The notes under the pieces: model-generated
Database searches by the model: none
What the model was told of the DNA's origin: nothing
Seen by the model: only the letters and a program-made list of their open reading frames with translations
NCBI GenBank assembly: GCA_964414715.1
Contig: CAYPXN010000127.1
Coordinates: forward strand, 1-8,220
Length of the DNA stretch: 8,220 bases
Source of the DNA: CAYPXN01 sp964414715
GTDB lineage: Bacteria; UBA10199; JADFYH01
Direction of reading: 5' to 3'
Shown here: positions 1 through 6,877 of the stretch, piece by piece
Position numbering within the stretch: position 1 is the first letter of the stretch
Layout of the letters: every line of letters starts with the position of its first letter
Position numbers and translations under genes: made by a program

Positions 1-14
1 TCTTTCTATTTCTG

Positions 15-45
15 ACTTGAGTCCGTTCTTTCTCAAGTTTTTTTT
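15..45 (+). terminator. Probable Rho-independent terminator of an upstream gene
   Basis: A 7-bp inverted repeat, ACTTGAG (15-21) and CTCAAGT (32-38), encloses a 10-base loop and runs directly into eight T residues (38-45). Hairpin plus T-tract is the usual intrinsic terminator layout. The stem is AT-rich and the loop long, so it would be modest in strength. It probably ends a gene lying to the left of the window and separates it from prkA. I could not pick a convincing sigma70 promoter in the 50 bases between it and prkA. Confidence 0.45.
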
Positions 46-81
46 ACTCACCACAATAGGGGTCTTTCAACATTTAATTTC

Positions 82-87
82 GGAGGG
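82..87 (+). promoter_or_regulatory. Ribosome binding site of prkA
   Basis: GGAGGG lies 7 bases before ATG 95. It decides the start: the reading frame is open back to position 17, but the upstream part crosses the terminator hairpin and encodes a hydrophobic stretch not expected at the N-terminus of a cytoplasmic kinase. Confidence 0.8.
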
Positions 88-94
88 AGAGATT

Positions 95-2167
95 ATGAGC
101 AATTCCGGCTCGCTCATGGAGCTTTTAAAAAATATTCAGGATGTGAAAAGTTACCAGGATCTTACGTGGGAGGGGTCGTTTGCTGAATATCTGGATATCG
201 TGAATTCAAATCCAAAAGTGGCGCGCTCGGCCTTCCAGCGTGTTTACGACATGATTATTTCTTATGGAACCGAGGAATATAAGGAGCATAAGAAAAAAAT
301 CATCCGCTACAACTTTTTCAAAGATCCATTCGAAAATGGGAAGGATGGCGTTTTTGGTTTGGATCTTCATCTGATGAAACTGGTTCATCTTTTTAAGAGT
401 GCTGCGCGTCGTTACGGAACTGAAAAGCGCATCTTTCTTTTGCATGGTCCTGTGGGCTCTTCGAAATCCACCATCGCGCGCTTGGTTAAAAAAGGTTTGG
501 AGCATTATACCCGTTCCCCCGAAGGAGCTCTCTATACCTTTAAGTGGGTGCGTAACGGGCATGAAGATTTAAAAGCCGTGTTTGGAAATTCGGATGAAAT
601 TCCTTGTCCCATGCATGAAGAACCCATGCGTCTGATTCCCGAAGATATGCGTTCAAAAATCCTTGCCGAGATCAATCAGAAAAACCAGGAAGATGAAAAA
701 ATTCTTGTGGAAGGGGATTTGTGTCCTTCTTGTCGATTTATTTATCGGGCATTGCTTCAACATTATAAGGGGGATTGGAGCAAGCTCGTTGAAAACCATA
801 TTCAGGTAAAGCGACTGGTATTGAGCGAAAAAGATCGGGTGGGAATTGGAACCTTCCAACCCAAAGATGAAAAGAATCAGGATTCAACAGAACTGACGGG
901 AGATATCAATTATCGAAAAATTGCGGAATATGGTTCGGAGTCGGATCCTCGTGCTTTCAACTTTGACGGGGAGTTTAATATTGCGAACCGTGGGGTAATT
1001 GAGTTTGTTGGAGTGCTGAAACTGGAGGTGGCCTTTCTGTATGATCTCTTGGGTGCTTCTCAAGAACATCGTGTGAAGCCGAAAAAATTCGCCCAGACAG
1101 ATATTGATGAAGTGATTTTGGGTCACACCAATGAACCTGAATTTAGAAAACTGCAAAGTAATGAATATATGGAAGCGCTGCGTGATCGAACCGTGAAGGT
1201 GGATATTCCTTATGTGACGCGCTTGTCGGAAGAAATGAAAATTTACCAGAAAGATTTTAATCCGGATCGTATCAAGGGAAAACACATTGCACCTCATACC
1301 ATTGAAATGGCTGCCATGTGGGCGATTTTGACCCGCTTGGAAGATCCCAAAAAAGCAAATCTGACTCTCACCCAAAAACTCAAACTTTATGATGGTAAAA
1401 CCTTGGCAGGTTATACCGAGGATAATGTGAAGGAGCTGCGTAAAGAAGCCATTAGAGAAGGGTTGGACGGGATTTCGCCTCGTTACATTCAGGATAAAAT
1501 TTCCAATGCCTTAGTGCGTGACAGTGAAGGTTGTGTGAATCCCTTCATGGTGTTGAATGAATTGGAAAGCGGACTTCGTCATCATACCCTCATCAAGAAT
1601 GAGGAGTTGAGAAAGCGCTACATCGAACAGCTTTCGATGGTGAAAGATGAATACGAAGACACGGTAAAGAACGAAGTTCAGCGCGCCATTTGCGCTGATG
1701 AAGATGCCATCTCTCGATTGTGTTCTAACTACATCGATAATGTAAAAGCCTATACCCAGAAAGAAAGAGTTCGAAACAAATACACAGGACAGGATGAAGA
1801 ACCCGATGAACGCTTGATGCGCTCCATCGAAGAAAAAATTGATATTCCAGAATCACGAAAAGACGATTTCCGTCGGGAAATCATGAACTACATTGGTGCA
1901 TTGGCGGTGGAAGGAAAGAAGTTTGATTATAAAACAAATGAACGACTTCACAAGGCTTTGGAGCTGAAGCTCTTTGAAGATCAAAAAGATTCTATCAAAC
2001 TTACTTCTTTGGTGACGAGCGTGATGGATAAAGAAACCCAGGAAAAAATCGATGTCGTGAAAAGTCGACTGATCAAAAACTATGGCTACTGCGATGTTTG
2101 CTCCACGGATGTGCTGCACTATGTGGCCAGTATTTTTGCAAGAGGAGATATAAAGGATCGTTCATAA
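95..2167 (+). CDS. prkA: PrkA/YeaG family serine protein kinase with AAA+ domain
   Basis: A 690-residue cytoplasmic protein of the PrkA family, known from Bacillus sporulation and, as YeaG, from the nutrient-stress response of E. coli. The N-terminal half is an AAA+ module. Its Walker A is G118-PVGSSKS-T126, the Walker B-like acidic residue is E303 in RGVIEFVG, and a sensor-like N346 sits in GHTNEPEF. The C-terminal part (about residue 420 on) is the PrkA kinase-like domain. C171 and H174 (CPMH) with C210 and C213 (CPSC) form a possible metal site, as I recall it in Bacillus-type PrkA and not in E. coli YeaG. At 690 residues it is somewhat longer than PrkA (about 630) or YeaG (about 644). The start follows from the GGAGGG site. 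Two partner genes follow at short spacing. Identity is secure; substrate and exact physiological role are not visible. Confidence 0.95.
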   Translation: MSNSGSLMELLKNIQDVKSYQDLTWEGSFAEYLDIVNSNPKVARSAFQRVYDMIISYGTEEYKEHKKKIIRYNFFKDPFENGKDGVFGLDLHLMKLVHLFKSAARRYGTEKRIFLLHGPVGSSKSTIARLVKKGLEHYTRSPEGALYTFKWVRNGHEDLKAVFGNSDEIPCPMHEEPMRLIPEDMRSKILAEINQKNQEDEKILVEGDLCPSCRFIYRALLQHYKGDWSKLVENHIQVKRLVLSEKDRVGIGTFQPKDEKNQDSTELTGDINYRKIAEYGSESDPRAFNFDGEFNIANRGVIEFVGVLKLEVAFLYDLLGASQEHRVKPKKFAQTDIDEVILGHTNEPEFRKLQSNEYMEALRDRTVKVDIPYVTRLSEEMKIYQKDFNPDRIKGKHIAPHTIEMAAMWAILTRLEDPKKANLTLTQKLKLYDGKTLAGYTEDNVKELRKEAIREGLDGISPRYIQDKISNALVRDSEGCVNPFMVLNELESGLRHHTLIKNEELRKRYIEQLSMVKDEYEDTVKNEVQRAICADEDAISRLCSNYIDNVKAYTQKERVRNKYTGQDEEPDERLMRSIEEKIDIPESRKDDFRREIMNYIGALAVEGKKFDYKTNERLHKALELKLFEDQKDSIKLTSLVTSVMDKETQEKIDVVKSRLIKNYGYCDVCSTDVLHYVASIFARGDIKDRS

Positions 2168-2176
2168 CTCCCCCTT

Positions 2177-2199
2177 CCCCCTCTTATCTTAAGAGGGGG
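2177..2199. repeat. Perfect 10-bp palindromic hairpin between prkA and yhbH
   Basis: CCCCCTCTTA (2177-2186) and TAAGAGGGGG (2190-2199) are exact reverse complements around a 3-base loop, 9 bases after the prkA stop. No T-tract follows, so this is a poor intrinsic terminator. The purine-rich 3' arm (GAGGGGG, 2193-2199) is also the best ribosome-binding candidate for yhbH. C-rich/G-rich palindromes of this look recur as dispersed intergenic repeats in some bacterial genomes. It could also protect the prkA mRNA 3' end or tune translation of yhbH. Confidence 0.75.
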
Positions 2200-2220
2200 T
2201 GGTCGTAGTTGGTCTATAAT

Positions 2221-3333
2221 ATGGTAATGAAAATTGAACAAGATTATAACCGCTTCAAGCAAATCGTCCGCGGAAAAATTCGCCGGGAATTGCGTAAGTA
2301 CATCACGCAAGGTGAGTTGATTGGAAAGCAGGGGAAGGATCTGATTTCCATTCCTCTTCCTCAAATTGAAATGCCTCATATTACCTATGGGTCCCGTCAA
2401 ATGGGTGGAGTGGGTCAGGGAGATGGAAAAGAAGGGGATGTTTTGGGAGTGGGTGAGCAGGAAGGTGAAGGAAGTGGACAAGCAGGGGATGGAGCGGGTG
2501 ACCATATTCTCGAAGTGGAATTGAGTCTGGAAGAGCTTGCTCAAATCATGGGTGAAGAGTTGGAATTGCCCAAAATACAACCCAAAGGGGATTCCAATAT
2601 TGTAGCGTATAAAAACAAGTATTCGTCGATTCGTTATTCGGGTCCGGAATCTCTTCGTCATTTCAAAAGAACCTACAAACAAGCCTTAAAACGCCATATT
2701 GTGACCGGAGCGTATGATCCCAAGAATCCGGTGATTGTGCCCATCCGGGAAGATCGACGTTATCGTTCCTGGAAAGAAGAAAAAAAACCCCAAAGAAATG
2801 CCGTGGTGATTTACATGATGGACGTTTCGGGCTCGATGGGTCAGGAGCAAAAAGAAATTGTTCGCATTGAGTCTTTTTGGATCGATACCTGGTTACGTTC
2901 CCAATACGAGGGCTTGGAAACCCGCTATATCATTCATGATGCCGTTGCCCGTGAAGTAGATCAGGATACTTTTTATAAAACTCGAGAATCCGGTGGAACC
3001 ATTATTAGTTCTGCTTACAAACTTTTTTTAAAATTAGTGGAAGAACACTACAATCCTGCAGATTGGAATATTTATCCCTTTCATTTTTCAGACGGTGATA
3101 ATTGGTCGGGAAGTGATACCCAAGAGTGTTTGCGTTTGATGGAACAGGAGATTTTTCCGATCTCCAACATGTTTTGTTATGGTCAGGTGGAGTCCGAATA
3201 CGGCAGCGGTCAGTTTTTGAGAGATCTCAAGGAAAAGTTTGGGGAAGAAGATGAGGTTTTGATTACATCAAAAATCGAAGGAAAAGATAAGATATTCGAT
3301 TCCATCAAGGAGTTTTTGGGGAAAGGGAAATAA
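2221..3333 (+). CDS. yhbH: YhbH/YeaH family protein (DUF444, vWA-like)
   Basis: A 370-residue cytoplasmic protein of the DUF444 family (YhbH in Bacillus, YeaH in E. coli), whose gene usually accompanies prkA. The N-terminus DYNRFKQIVRGKIRRELRKYI and the SIPLPQIEMPHITYG stretch are family hallmarks. A Gly/Glu-rich, probably disordered linker follows at about residues 60-95. The C-terminal half is von Willebrand A-like: a MIDAS-type DVSGS (D201, S203, S205), a second metal-site candidate T260 in SGGTIISSA, and D291 in the SDGDNW loop. This suggests divalent-metal-dependent protein binding, perhaps with PrkA or SpoVR; the partner is inferred. ATG 2221 is preferred by comparison with family N-termini. 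ATG 2227 and an in-frame TTG at 2209, better spaced from the GAGGGGG hairpin arm, remain possible. The gene starts 53 bases after prkA, with no terminator seen between. Confidence 0.93.
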   Translation: MVMKIEQDYNRFKQIVRGKIRRELRKYITQGELIGKQGKDLISIPLPQIEMPHITYGSRQMGGVGQGDGKEGDVLGVGEQEGEGSGQAGDGAGDHILEVELSLEELAQIMGEELELPKIQPKGDSNIVAYKNKYSSIRYSGPESLRHFKRTYKQALKRHIVTGAYDPKNPVIVPIREDRRYRSWKEEKKPQRNAVVIYMMDVSGSMGQEQKEIVRIESFWIDTWLRSQYEGLETRYIIHDAVAREVDQDTFYKTRESGGTIISSAYKLFLKLVEEHYNPADWNIYPFHFSDGDNWSGSDTQECLRLMEQEIFPISNMFCYGQVESEYGSGQFLRDLKEKFGEEDEVLITSKIEGKDKIFDSIKEFLGKGK

Positions 3334-3339
3334 ATTTTT

Positions 3340-3420
3340 GTCATTGCGAGCCCGTAGGGCGTGACAATCCAGCGAGTACACTTTCGGGATCGCCACGTCG
3401 CTAGCGCTCCTCGCGATGAC
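3340..3420. repeat. Palindromic intergenic element with terminal inverted repeats (REP/MITE-like)
   Basis: The 11-base ends GTCATTGCGAG (3340-3350) and CTCGCGATGAC (3410-3420) are reverse complements except for one base. Inside are a smaller hairpin GCCC-GTA-GGGC (3350-3360) and a matching pair ATCC (3367-3370) and GGAT (3387-3390), so the whole ~81 bases can fold into a branched stem. The TCATTGCGAG...AATCC...CTCGCGATGAC layout matches a dispersed palindromic repeat type found in many copies in several bacterial lineages. It carries no reading frame of its own and fills nearly all of the gap between yhbH and spoVR. Confidence 0.8.
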
Positions 3421-3431
3421 AACCAGTGATA

Positions 3432-4931
3432 ATGAATAAAACCACACTTACGATAGAACTTGCAGAATGGAAAGTGAAGATCGAGGCGATTGCGAAATCA
3501 TACGGCCTCGATTTTTATCCCACCATTTTTGAGATTTTGGACTGGAAAGAAATGAATATGGTGGCAGCTTATGGCGGTTTTCCCAATCGCTACCCGCATT
3601 GGAGTTTCGGAATGGAGTATGAGCAGCTCTCCAAGTCCTATGCTTATGGTTTGTCCAAAATTTATGAGATGGTGATCAATAATGATCCTTCTTATGCCTA
3701 TCTTTTGCATAGCAACAGCATGATGGATCAGAAGTTGGTGATGGCTCATGTGTATGGCCATGTTGATTTTTTCAAAAACAATCTTTATTTTGCGCACACC
3801 AACCGGAAGATGATGGACCAGATGGCCAATCACAAAACCCGCATCAAACGTTATATTGATAAATATGGGCAGGATAATGTCGAAAGATTTCTGGATGTGT
3901 GTTTGTCCATTGATAACCTCATAGATTATCACGGTACTTTTATTAAACGGCATGAGATGAGTGAAGATGATTTGATGGCTACTTCGGAAGAGGGCGACAA
4001 GTCCATGCAGTTGCGAAAGCTCAAAAGTAAAGATTACATGGATAAATTCATCAACCCTGCCGAATTTATCGAAGCACAAAAAAAGAAATTGCAGGAGAAG
4101 CTTGAGAAAGAAAAAGTTTTTCCTTCTCGTCCGGAACGGGATGTGTTGTTGTTTTTGATTGAATACGCTCCCCTGGAACCGTGGAAACGCGATATTCTTT
4201 CCATGGTACATGAAGAGGCTTATTATTTTCTCCCCCAACGTCAAACCAAAATCATGAATGAAGGTTGGGCTTCCTATTGGCACTCCACCATGATGACCCA
4301 GAAGATTTTGGGGGCACACGAATTTATCGATTATGCAGATCATCACTCAGGCACCCTTGCATCACACGGCCGTCTGAATCCCTATAAATTGGGAATCGAG
4401 CTTTTTCGGGATATCGAAGACCGTTGGAACAAGGGAAAATTTGGCAAAGAGTATGATGAATGTGATGATATGGTGGAAAAGAAAAACTGGGATAAAAAGT
4501 TGGGCCAGGGAAGACAAAAGATTTTCGAAGTCCGTAAACTTTATAATGACCTGACCTTTATCGATACCTTTCTTACCCCCGAATTTTGCAAGGAACAGAA
4601 GTTGTTTGGTTTTGATTACAACAAGAACAGAAATACCTACGAAATTACCACAAAAGAATTTAAGAAGATCAAGGAGAAGCTCCTTTTTCAACTCACCAAT
4701 GGGGGACAACCCATGATTTCGGTTGTGAATGCGAATTACAAAAATCGTGGTGAGCTCTACTTGTTGCATCATCATGAAGGCATTGATTTGCGCCTCGATT
4801 GGCTCCAGGCAGTATTGTCCAACCTTTTCGTGGTGTGGAACCGCCCGGTTTTGATTGAAACAAAATTGGAAAATAATGAACGGGTTTATTGTTTCAATGG
4901 GAGTGAACACTCCGATTTCAGGAAAGAATGA
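3432..4931 (+). CDS. spoVR: SpoVR/YcgB family protein
   Basis: A 499-residue soluble protein of the SpoVR family, named for a Bacillus spore-cortex gene and known as YcgB (about 510 residues) in E. coli. The biochemical activity of the family is not established as far as I know. Family motifs seen are FPNRYPHWSFGMEYE near the N-terminus, MAHVYGHVDFFKNN (H106, H110, D112), HEEAYYFLPQRQTKIMNEGWASYWHS (N276, E277, W279) and NPYKLGIELFRDIEDRW. The clustered His, Glu and Asp residues would suit a metal site, but that is inference. It is last in the prkA-yhbH-spoVR cluster, 98 bases after yhbH and 11 bases beyond a palindromic element. ATG 3432 is chosen; GTG 3426 in the same frame would add two residues. 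Neither has a recognisable Shine-Dalgarno sequence, which is odd beside the strong sites of prkA and the CLC gene. No terminator is evident downstream. Confidence 0.94.
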   Translation: MNKTTLTIELAEWKVKIEAIAKSYGLDFYPTIFEILDWKEMNMVAAYGGFPNRYPHWSFGMEYEQLSKSYAYGLSKIYEMVINNDPSYAYLLHSNSMMDQKLVMAHVYGHVDFFKNNLYFAHTNRKMMDQMANHKTRIKRYIDKYGQDNVERFLDVCLSIDNLIDYHGTFIKRHEMSEDDLMATSEEGDKSMQLRKLKSKDYMDKFINPAEFIEAQKKKLQEKLEKEKVFPSRPERDVLLFLIEYAPLEPWKRDILSMVHEEAYYFLPQRQTKIMNEGWASYWHSTMMTQKILGAHEFIDYADHHSGTLASHGRLNPYKLGIELFRDIEDRWNKGKFGKEYDECDDMVEKKNWDKKLGQGRQKIFEVRKLYNDLTFIDTFLTPEFCKEQKLFGFDYNKNRNTYEITTKEFKKIKEKLLFQLTNGGQPMISVVNANYKNRGELYLLHHHEGIDLRLDWLQAVLSNLFVVWNRPVLIETKLENNERVYCFNGSEHSDFRKE

Positions 4932-4989
4932 TTCTATTCAATTCCTTATTTTACTTATCATCTTTAAGTGAAAATTACTGTAGGAAGCT

Positions 4990-5017
4990 TTGTTCTCTTT
5001 CTATCGTTTGATATACT
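4990..5017 (+). promoter_or_regulatory. Candidate sigma70 promoter for the lipoprotein gene
   Basis: TTGTTC (4990-4995) and TATACT (5012-5017) are separated by 16 bases. The -10 box matches the consensus at five of six positions and the -35 at three of six. Transcription would start near 5024, about 25 bases before ATG 5049. It lies in the 117-base gap after spoVR, in which nothing else was recognised, and suggests that the lipoprotein gene is transcribed separately from the prkA cluster. Confidence 0.4.
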
Positions 5018-5048
5018 ACTTATTCATATCAATAACGATGAGGTGACT

Positions 5049-6713
5049 ATGATTTGGTTTTCGAGAGGGATACTCGCAGGGATAATTCTCTGCCTTTTGA
5101 TGATGATGGGTGCCTGTGGTGCAAGTACGAACACGACGAATACTGCCAATGGAATTGATGAAAGCCAAATTGCAAGAAATGCCGCTCTACGTCCCAACAC
5201 ACAGAATGTGGTTGCGTTTCACCTGGAACATCCCCAGCAGGGAAATATGGAAGGTGATACCGATCTTGTGGGAAAGGATGCAATTCCCTATGAGTTTGAT
5301 TTTTCAGGATCTCAGGAAGTCGAATTTTGTTTTACCTCGACGACTCCTCTCGTTTTAAACCTGATCAATTCTCAGGGGCAAACTTTTCAAACTCTTCAGA
5401 GTTCGCCGAATTGTGCAAAGCTGAATATTGAAGGAGGAGTTTATACCTTCCAGTTTGTAAATCCTGGAGAAGGGGATGTTGTTCTTTCAAACTTTTTTAT
5501 TCGTCGCGATCCTTCTTCTGATCTCTTGAGAATTCTCATTAATTCGGATTGTCAAAATTGTGACCTCTCGGGAATTGAAATGGAGGAAATCGATTTTTCT
5601 GGGCGGGATTTTGGCGGGAGTAATTTTGATAATGCCCATTTGCAGGGGAGTAATTTTTCTGGGGCGAATTTGCAGGGAGCTTCTTTTAGAGGTGCAGATC
5701 TGAGTCACAGTATTTTTGACAAGAATGCATTGGGTGCCCAGACGATAGAAAAAAAATGGTCGAGTGGAGATGGGTCTTATACCTTTCATTTTTATATCCA
5801 ATATGGACAACAAGGGCAAATTCCCAATATTGCCGTCGAAATCGAGCCCTTTGCCAGAAGCCGTTTTCCCATGAGTTTGAGTCCTGATCATTCTCTTGAA
5901 ATTGAAGCGCCAGAAATGAAAGGAAGTTTGAGTTTAATCCCCCTTCATGGAACAAGTGAAGATGCCGCTGTTTGGGCAGAACTTTGTTGGGGAAATGGTT
6001 TTGCAAATTGCTTTCAGGGAGTGATGATTAGTTTTGATTCTTTTGATTATTATTCCAATTCTCTTTCGGTATCTCTTCTGAGGAACGATACTTTTTCAAA
6101 TGATGCGATTGATCTGAATTATGTTAATGAATCAAATAGTTTTAATAATATAAGTATTGTGATTTTTCAAAAAAACCTGGCAACGAGTTTTGACTCTAGC
6201 GCGGTGACATGGAAAGTTTTAGAAAATGTAGGGCAGGGATATAACCATCCTTTCGTTTTCCCCAAGACAAATTATATTTCTGCCAATGATAGTTATGGAA
6301 ACTATACTCCCCAAATGCAGGCAGTGCCGGGACAACTTTATCAGGTATCTCTGAGCGAGTCGGGAGATACCTTAAGTTATTTGGGGGCTGCTACCTCACT
6401 CAATGAAATTCAGCTCATTAATAATTTGTCGGAGGGAAGTGTGGGGGCGAATATTTACAAGGATGGAGATTTGTTGGCGGTGAATAATTATATTCCTCCC
6501 CAACAAAAAGCTGTTTTTGAGTTTAATCCTACAATTTGGATTGGCCCCCTCAGCCAAGTTGAACAAGGCCAGGTGATGGATTCTTTTATTTTGAGTTATG
6601 TAAATACACAGTTCAGTTTGTTGGGGATTGCGAGTGCAGATATTGTAATGACGGGGTCTGGAACTTCGTCTTCGCCTTTTCAATTCAATTTGGCGAATGT
6701 TGTGATGCGCTGA
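5049..6713 (+). CDS. Secreted lipoprotein with pentapeptide repeats, function unknown
   Basis: A 554-residue predicted lipoprotein. Residues 1-22 form a signal peptide (R6, then a hydrophobic core ending MMMGA) and C23 is the lipidation site, followed by G24. A low-complexity Thr/Asn linker comes next. Residues about 40-160 are beta-rich (DFSGSQEVEFCF, then GGVYTFQF) and could be a PPC-like sandwich; this is tentative. Residues 171-225 hold 11 tandem pentapeptides with central Leu/Phe/Met, such as ANLQG, ASFRG and ADLSH. They are introduced by CQNCDLSG (C168, C171), a lead-in seen in other pentapeptide-repeat proteins, and should form a right-handed beta-helix. Residues about 230-554 are Ser/Asn/aromatic-rich and I do not recognise them. 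The start at ATG 5049 is preferred over the GTG at 4968 because it gives a clean signal peptide and has GAGGTG at 5040-5045. No neighbour suggests a role. Confidence 0.85.
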   Translation: MIWFSRGILAGIILCLLMMMGACGASTNTTNTANGIDESQIARNAALRPNTQNVVAFHLEHPQQGNMEGDTDLVGKDAIPYEFDFSGSQEVEFCFTSTTPLVLNLINSQGQTFQTLQSSPNCAKLNIEGGVYTFQFVNPGEGDVVLSNFFIRRDPSSDLLRILINSDCQNCDLSGIEMEEIDFSGRDFGGSNFDNAHLQGSNFSGANLQGASFRGADLSHSIFDKNALGAQTIEKKWSSGDGSYTFHFYIQYGQQGQIPNIAVEIEPFARSRFPMSLSPDHSLEIEAPEMKGSLSLIPLHGTSEDAAVWAELCWGNGFANCFQGVMISFDSFDYYSNSLSVSLLRNDTFSNDAIDLNYVNESNSFNNISIVIFQKNLATSFDSSAVTWKVLENVGQGYNHPFVFPKTNYISANDSYGNYTPQMQAVPGQLYQVSLSESGDTLSYLGAATSLNEIQLINNLSEGSVGANIYKDGDLLAVNNYIPPQQKAVFEFNPTIWIGPLSQVEQGQVMDSFILSYVNTQFSLLGIASADIVMTGSGTSSSPFQFNLANVVMR

Positions 6714-6730
6714 TTAGTTAAAATCAGAGT

Positions 6731-6760
6731 TTGACAAATGAAGCTTATTTTATAACTATT
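6731..6760 (+). promoter_or_regulatory. Candidate promoter of the riboswitch-controlled CLC gene
   Basis: A perfect TTGACA -35 box lies at 6731-6736. The -10 box is less clear: TATAAC (6751-6756) is a good match but only 14 bases away, while weaker hexamers overlap 6753-6760 at 16 to 18 bases. Transcription starting near 6765 would place the whole aptamer (6784-6842) in the leader, as a riboswitch requires. The 164-base gap after the lipoprotein gene otherwise holds only this promoter and the riboswitch. Confidence 0.5.
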
Positions 6761-6783
6761 ATTGGAATTCATTATATTCAAGA

Positions 6784-6842
6784 GGGCGATGGGGTCCGCC
6801 GATAACCGCTTCGATTCATTCAATCAAGCTGATGACACCTAC
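6784..6842 (+). ncRNA. Fluoride riboswitch aptamer (crcB motif)
   Basis: The leader contains the conserved blocks of the fluoride riboswitch in the right order: GGGCGATGGGGTCCGCC (6784-6800), then ATAACCGC (6802-6809), a variable stem, and CTGATGACACCTAC (6829-6842). P1 is GGCG (6785-6788) with CGCC (6797-6800). The long stem pairs GCTT (6808-6811) with AAGC (6826-6829) and GATT (6813-6816) with AATC (6822-6825), with C6812 bulged and a 5-base loop. The pseudoknot joins GGGGTC in the P1 loop (6791-6796) to GACACC (6834-6839), with one G-A mismatch in the middle. This RNA class binds fluoride through magnesium ions and switches on fluoride-export genes. The CLC gene directly downstream fits. 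The call comes from recalled consensus, not a covariance-model search. Confidence 0.9.
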
Positions 6843-6874
6843 TGAACATACTTTTTATAAGTATCAATAGGAGG
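6838..6874 (+). promoter_or_regulatory. Likely translational expression platform of the fluoride riboswitch
   Basis: AGGAGG (6869-6874) is the ribosome-binding site, 3 bases before ATG 6878. Upstream, ATACTT (6848-6853) and AAGTAT (6859-6864) form a 6-bp hairpin. Outside it, CCTA (6838-6841), the 3' edge of the aptamer, can pair with TAGG (6868-6871) and cover the start of the Shine-Dalgarno sequence. C6838 and C6839 are also pseudoknot bases, so the two pairings exclude each other: fluoride-bound would be open, unbound closed. No terminator-like T-tract follows the hairpin, which favours translational control. The mechanism is inferred from base pairing only. Confidence 0.55.
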
Positions 6875-6877
6875 CGT

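Noticed and set aside
17..94. N-terminal extension of PrkA from position 17 with a hydrophobic stretch that could pass for a signal peptide
   Set aside because: It overlaps a terminator-like hairpin, lacks a ribosome-binding site and is not expected for a cytoplasmic kinase; ATG 95 has GGAGGG at ideal spacing.
884..1375. Antisense reading frame (163 codons) opposite prkA
   Set aside because: Reverse-strand shadow of a conserved gene; no motif or ribosome-binding support.
2119..2682. Antisense reading frame (187 codons) across the prkA-yhbH junction
   Set aside because: It reads through the intergenic palindrome and the reverse of the conserved DUF444 N-terminus; composition is shadow-like.
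3498..4346. Long antisense reading frame (282 codons) opposite spoVR
   Set aside because: It lies wholly within a well-supported gene, its His/Ile/Phe-rich translation looks like the reverse reading of coding DNA, and no family motif is visible.
5559..5723. Repetitive DNA at the pentapeptide region as a tandem-repeat or CRISPR-like locus
   Set aside because: The 15-base periodicity is degenerate and in frame; it is explained by the protein's pentapeptide repeats.
6710..6727. Small inverted repeat CTGATT / AATCAG at the lipoprotein stop codon as a terminator
   Set aside because: Only 6 bp, AT-rich and without a following T-tract; too weak to call.
6848..6864. ATACTT / AAGTAT hairpin as a transcription terminator of the riboswitch
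   Set aside because: The T-rich segment is in the loop and none follows the stem; it fits better as part of a ribosome-binding-site switch.
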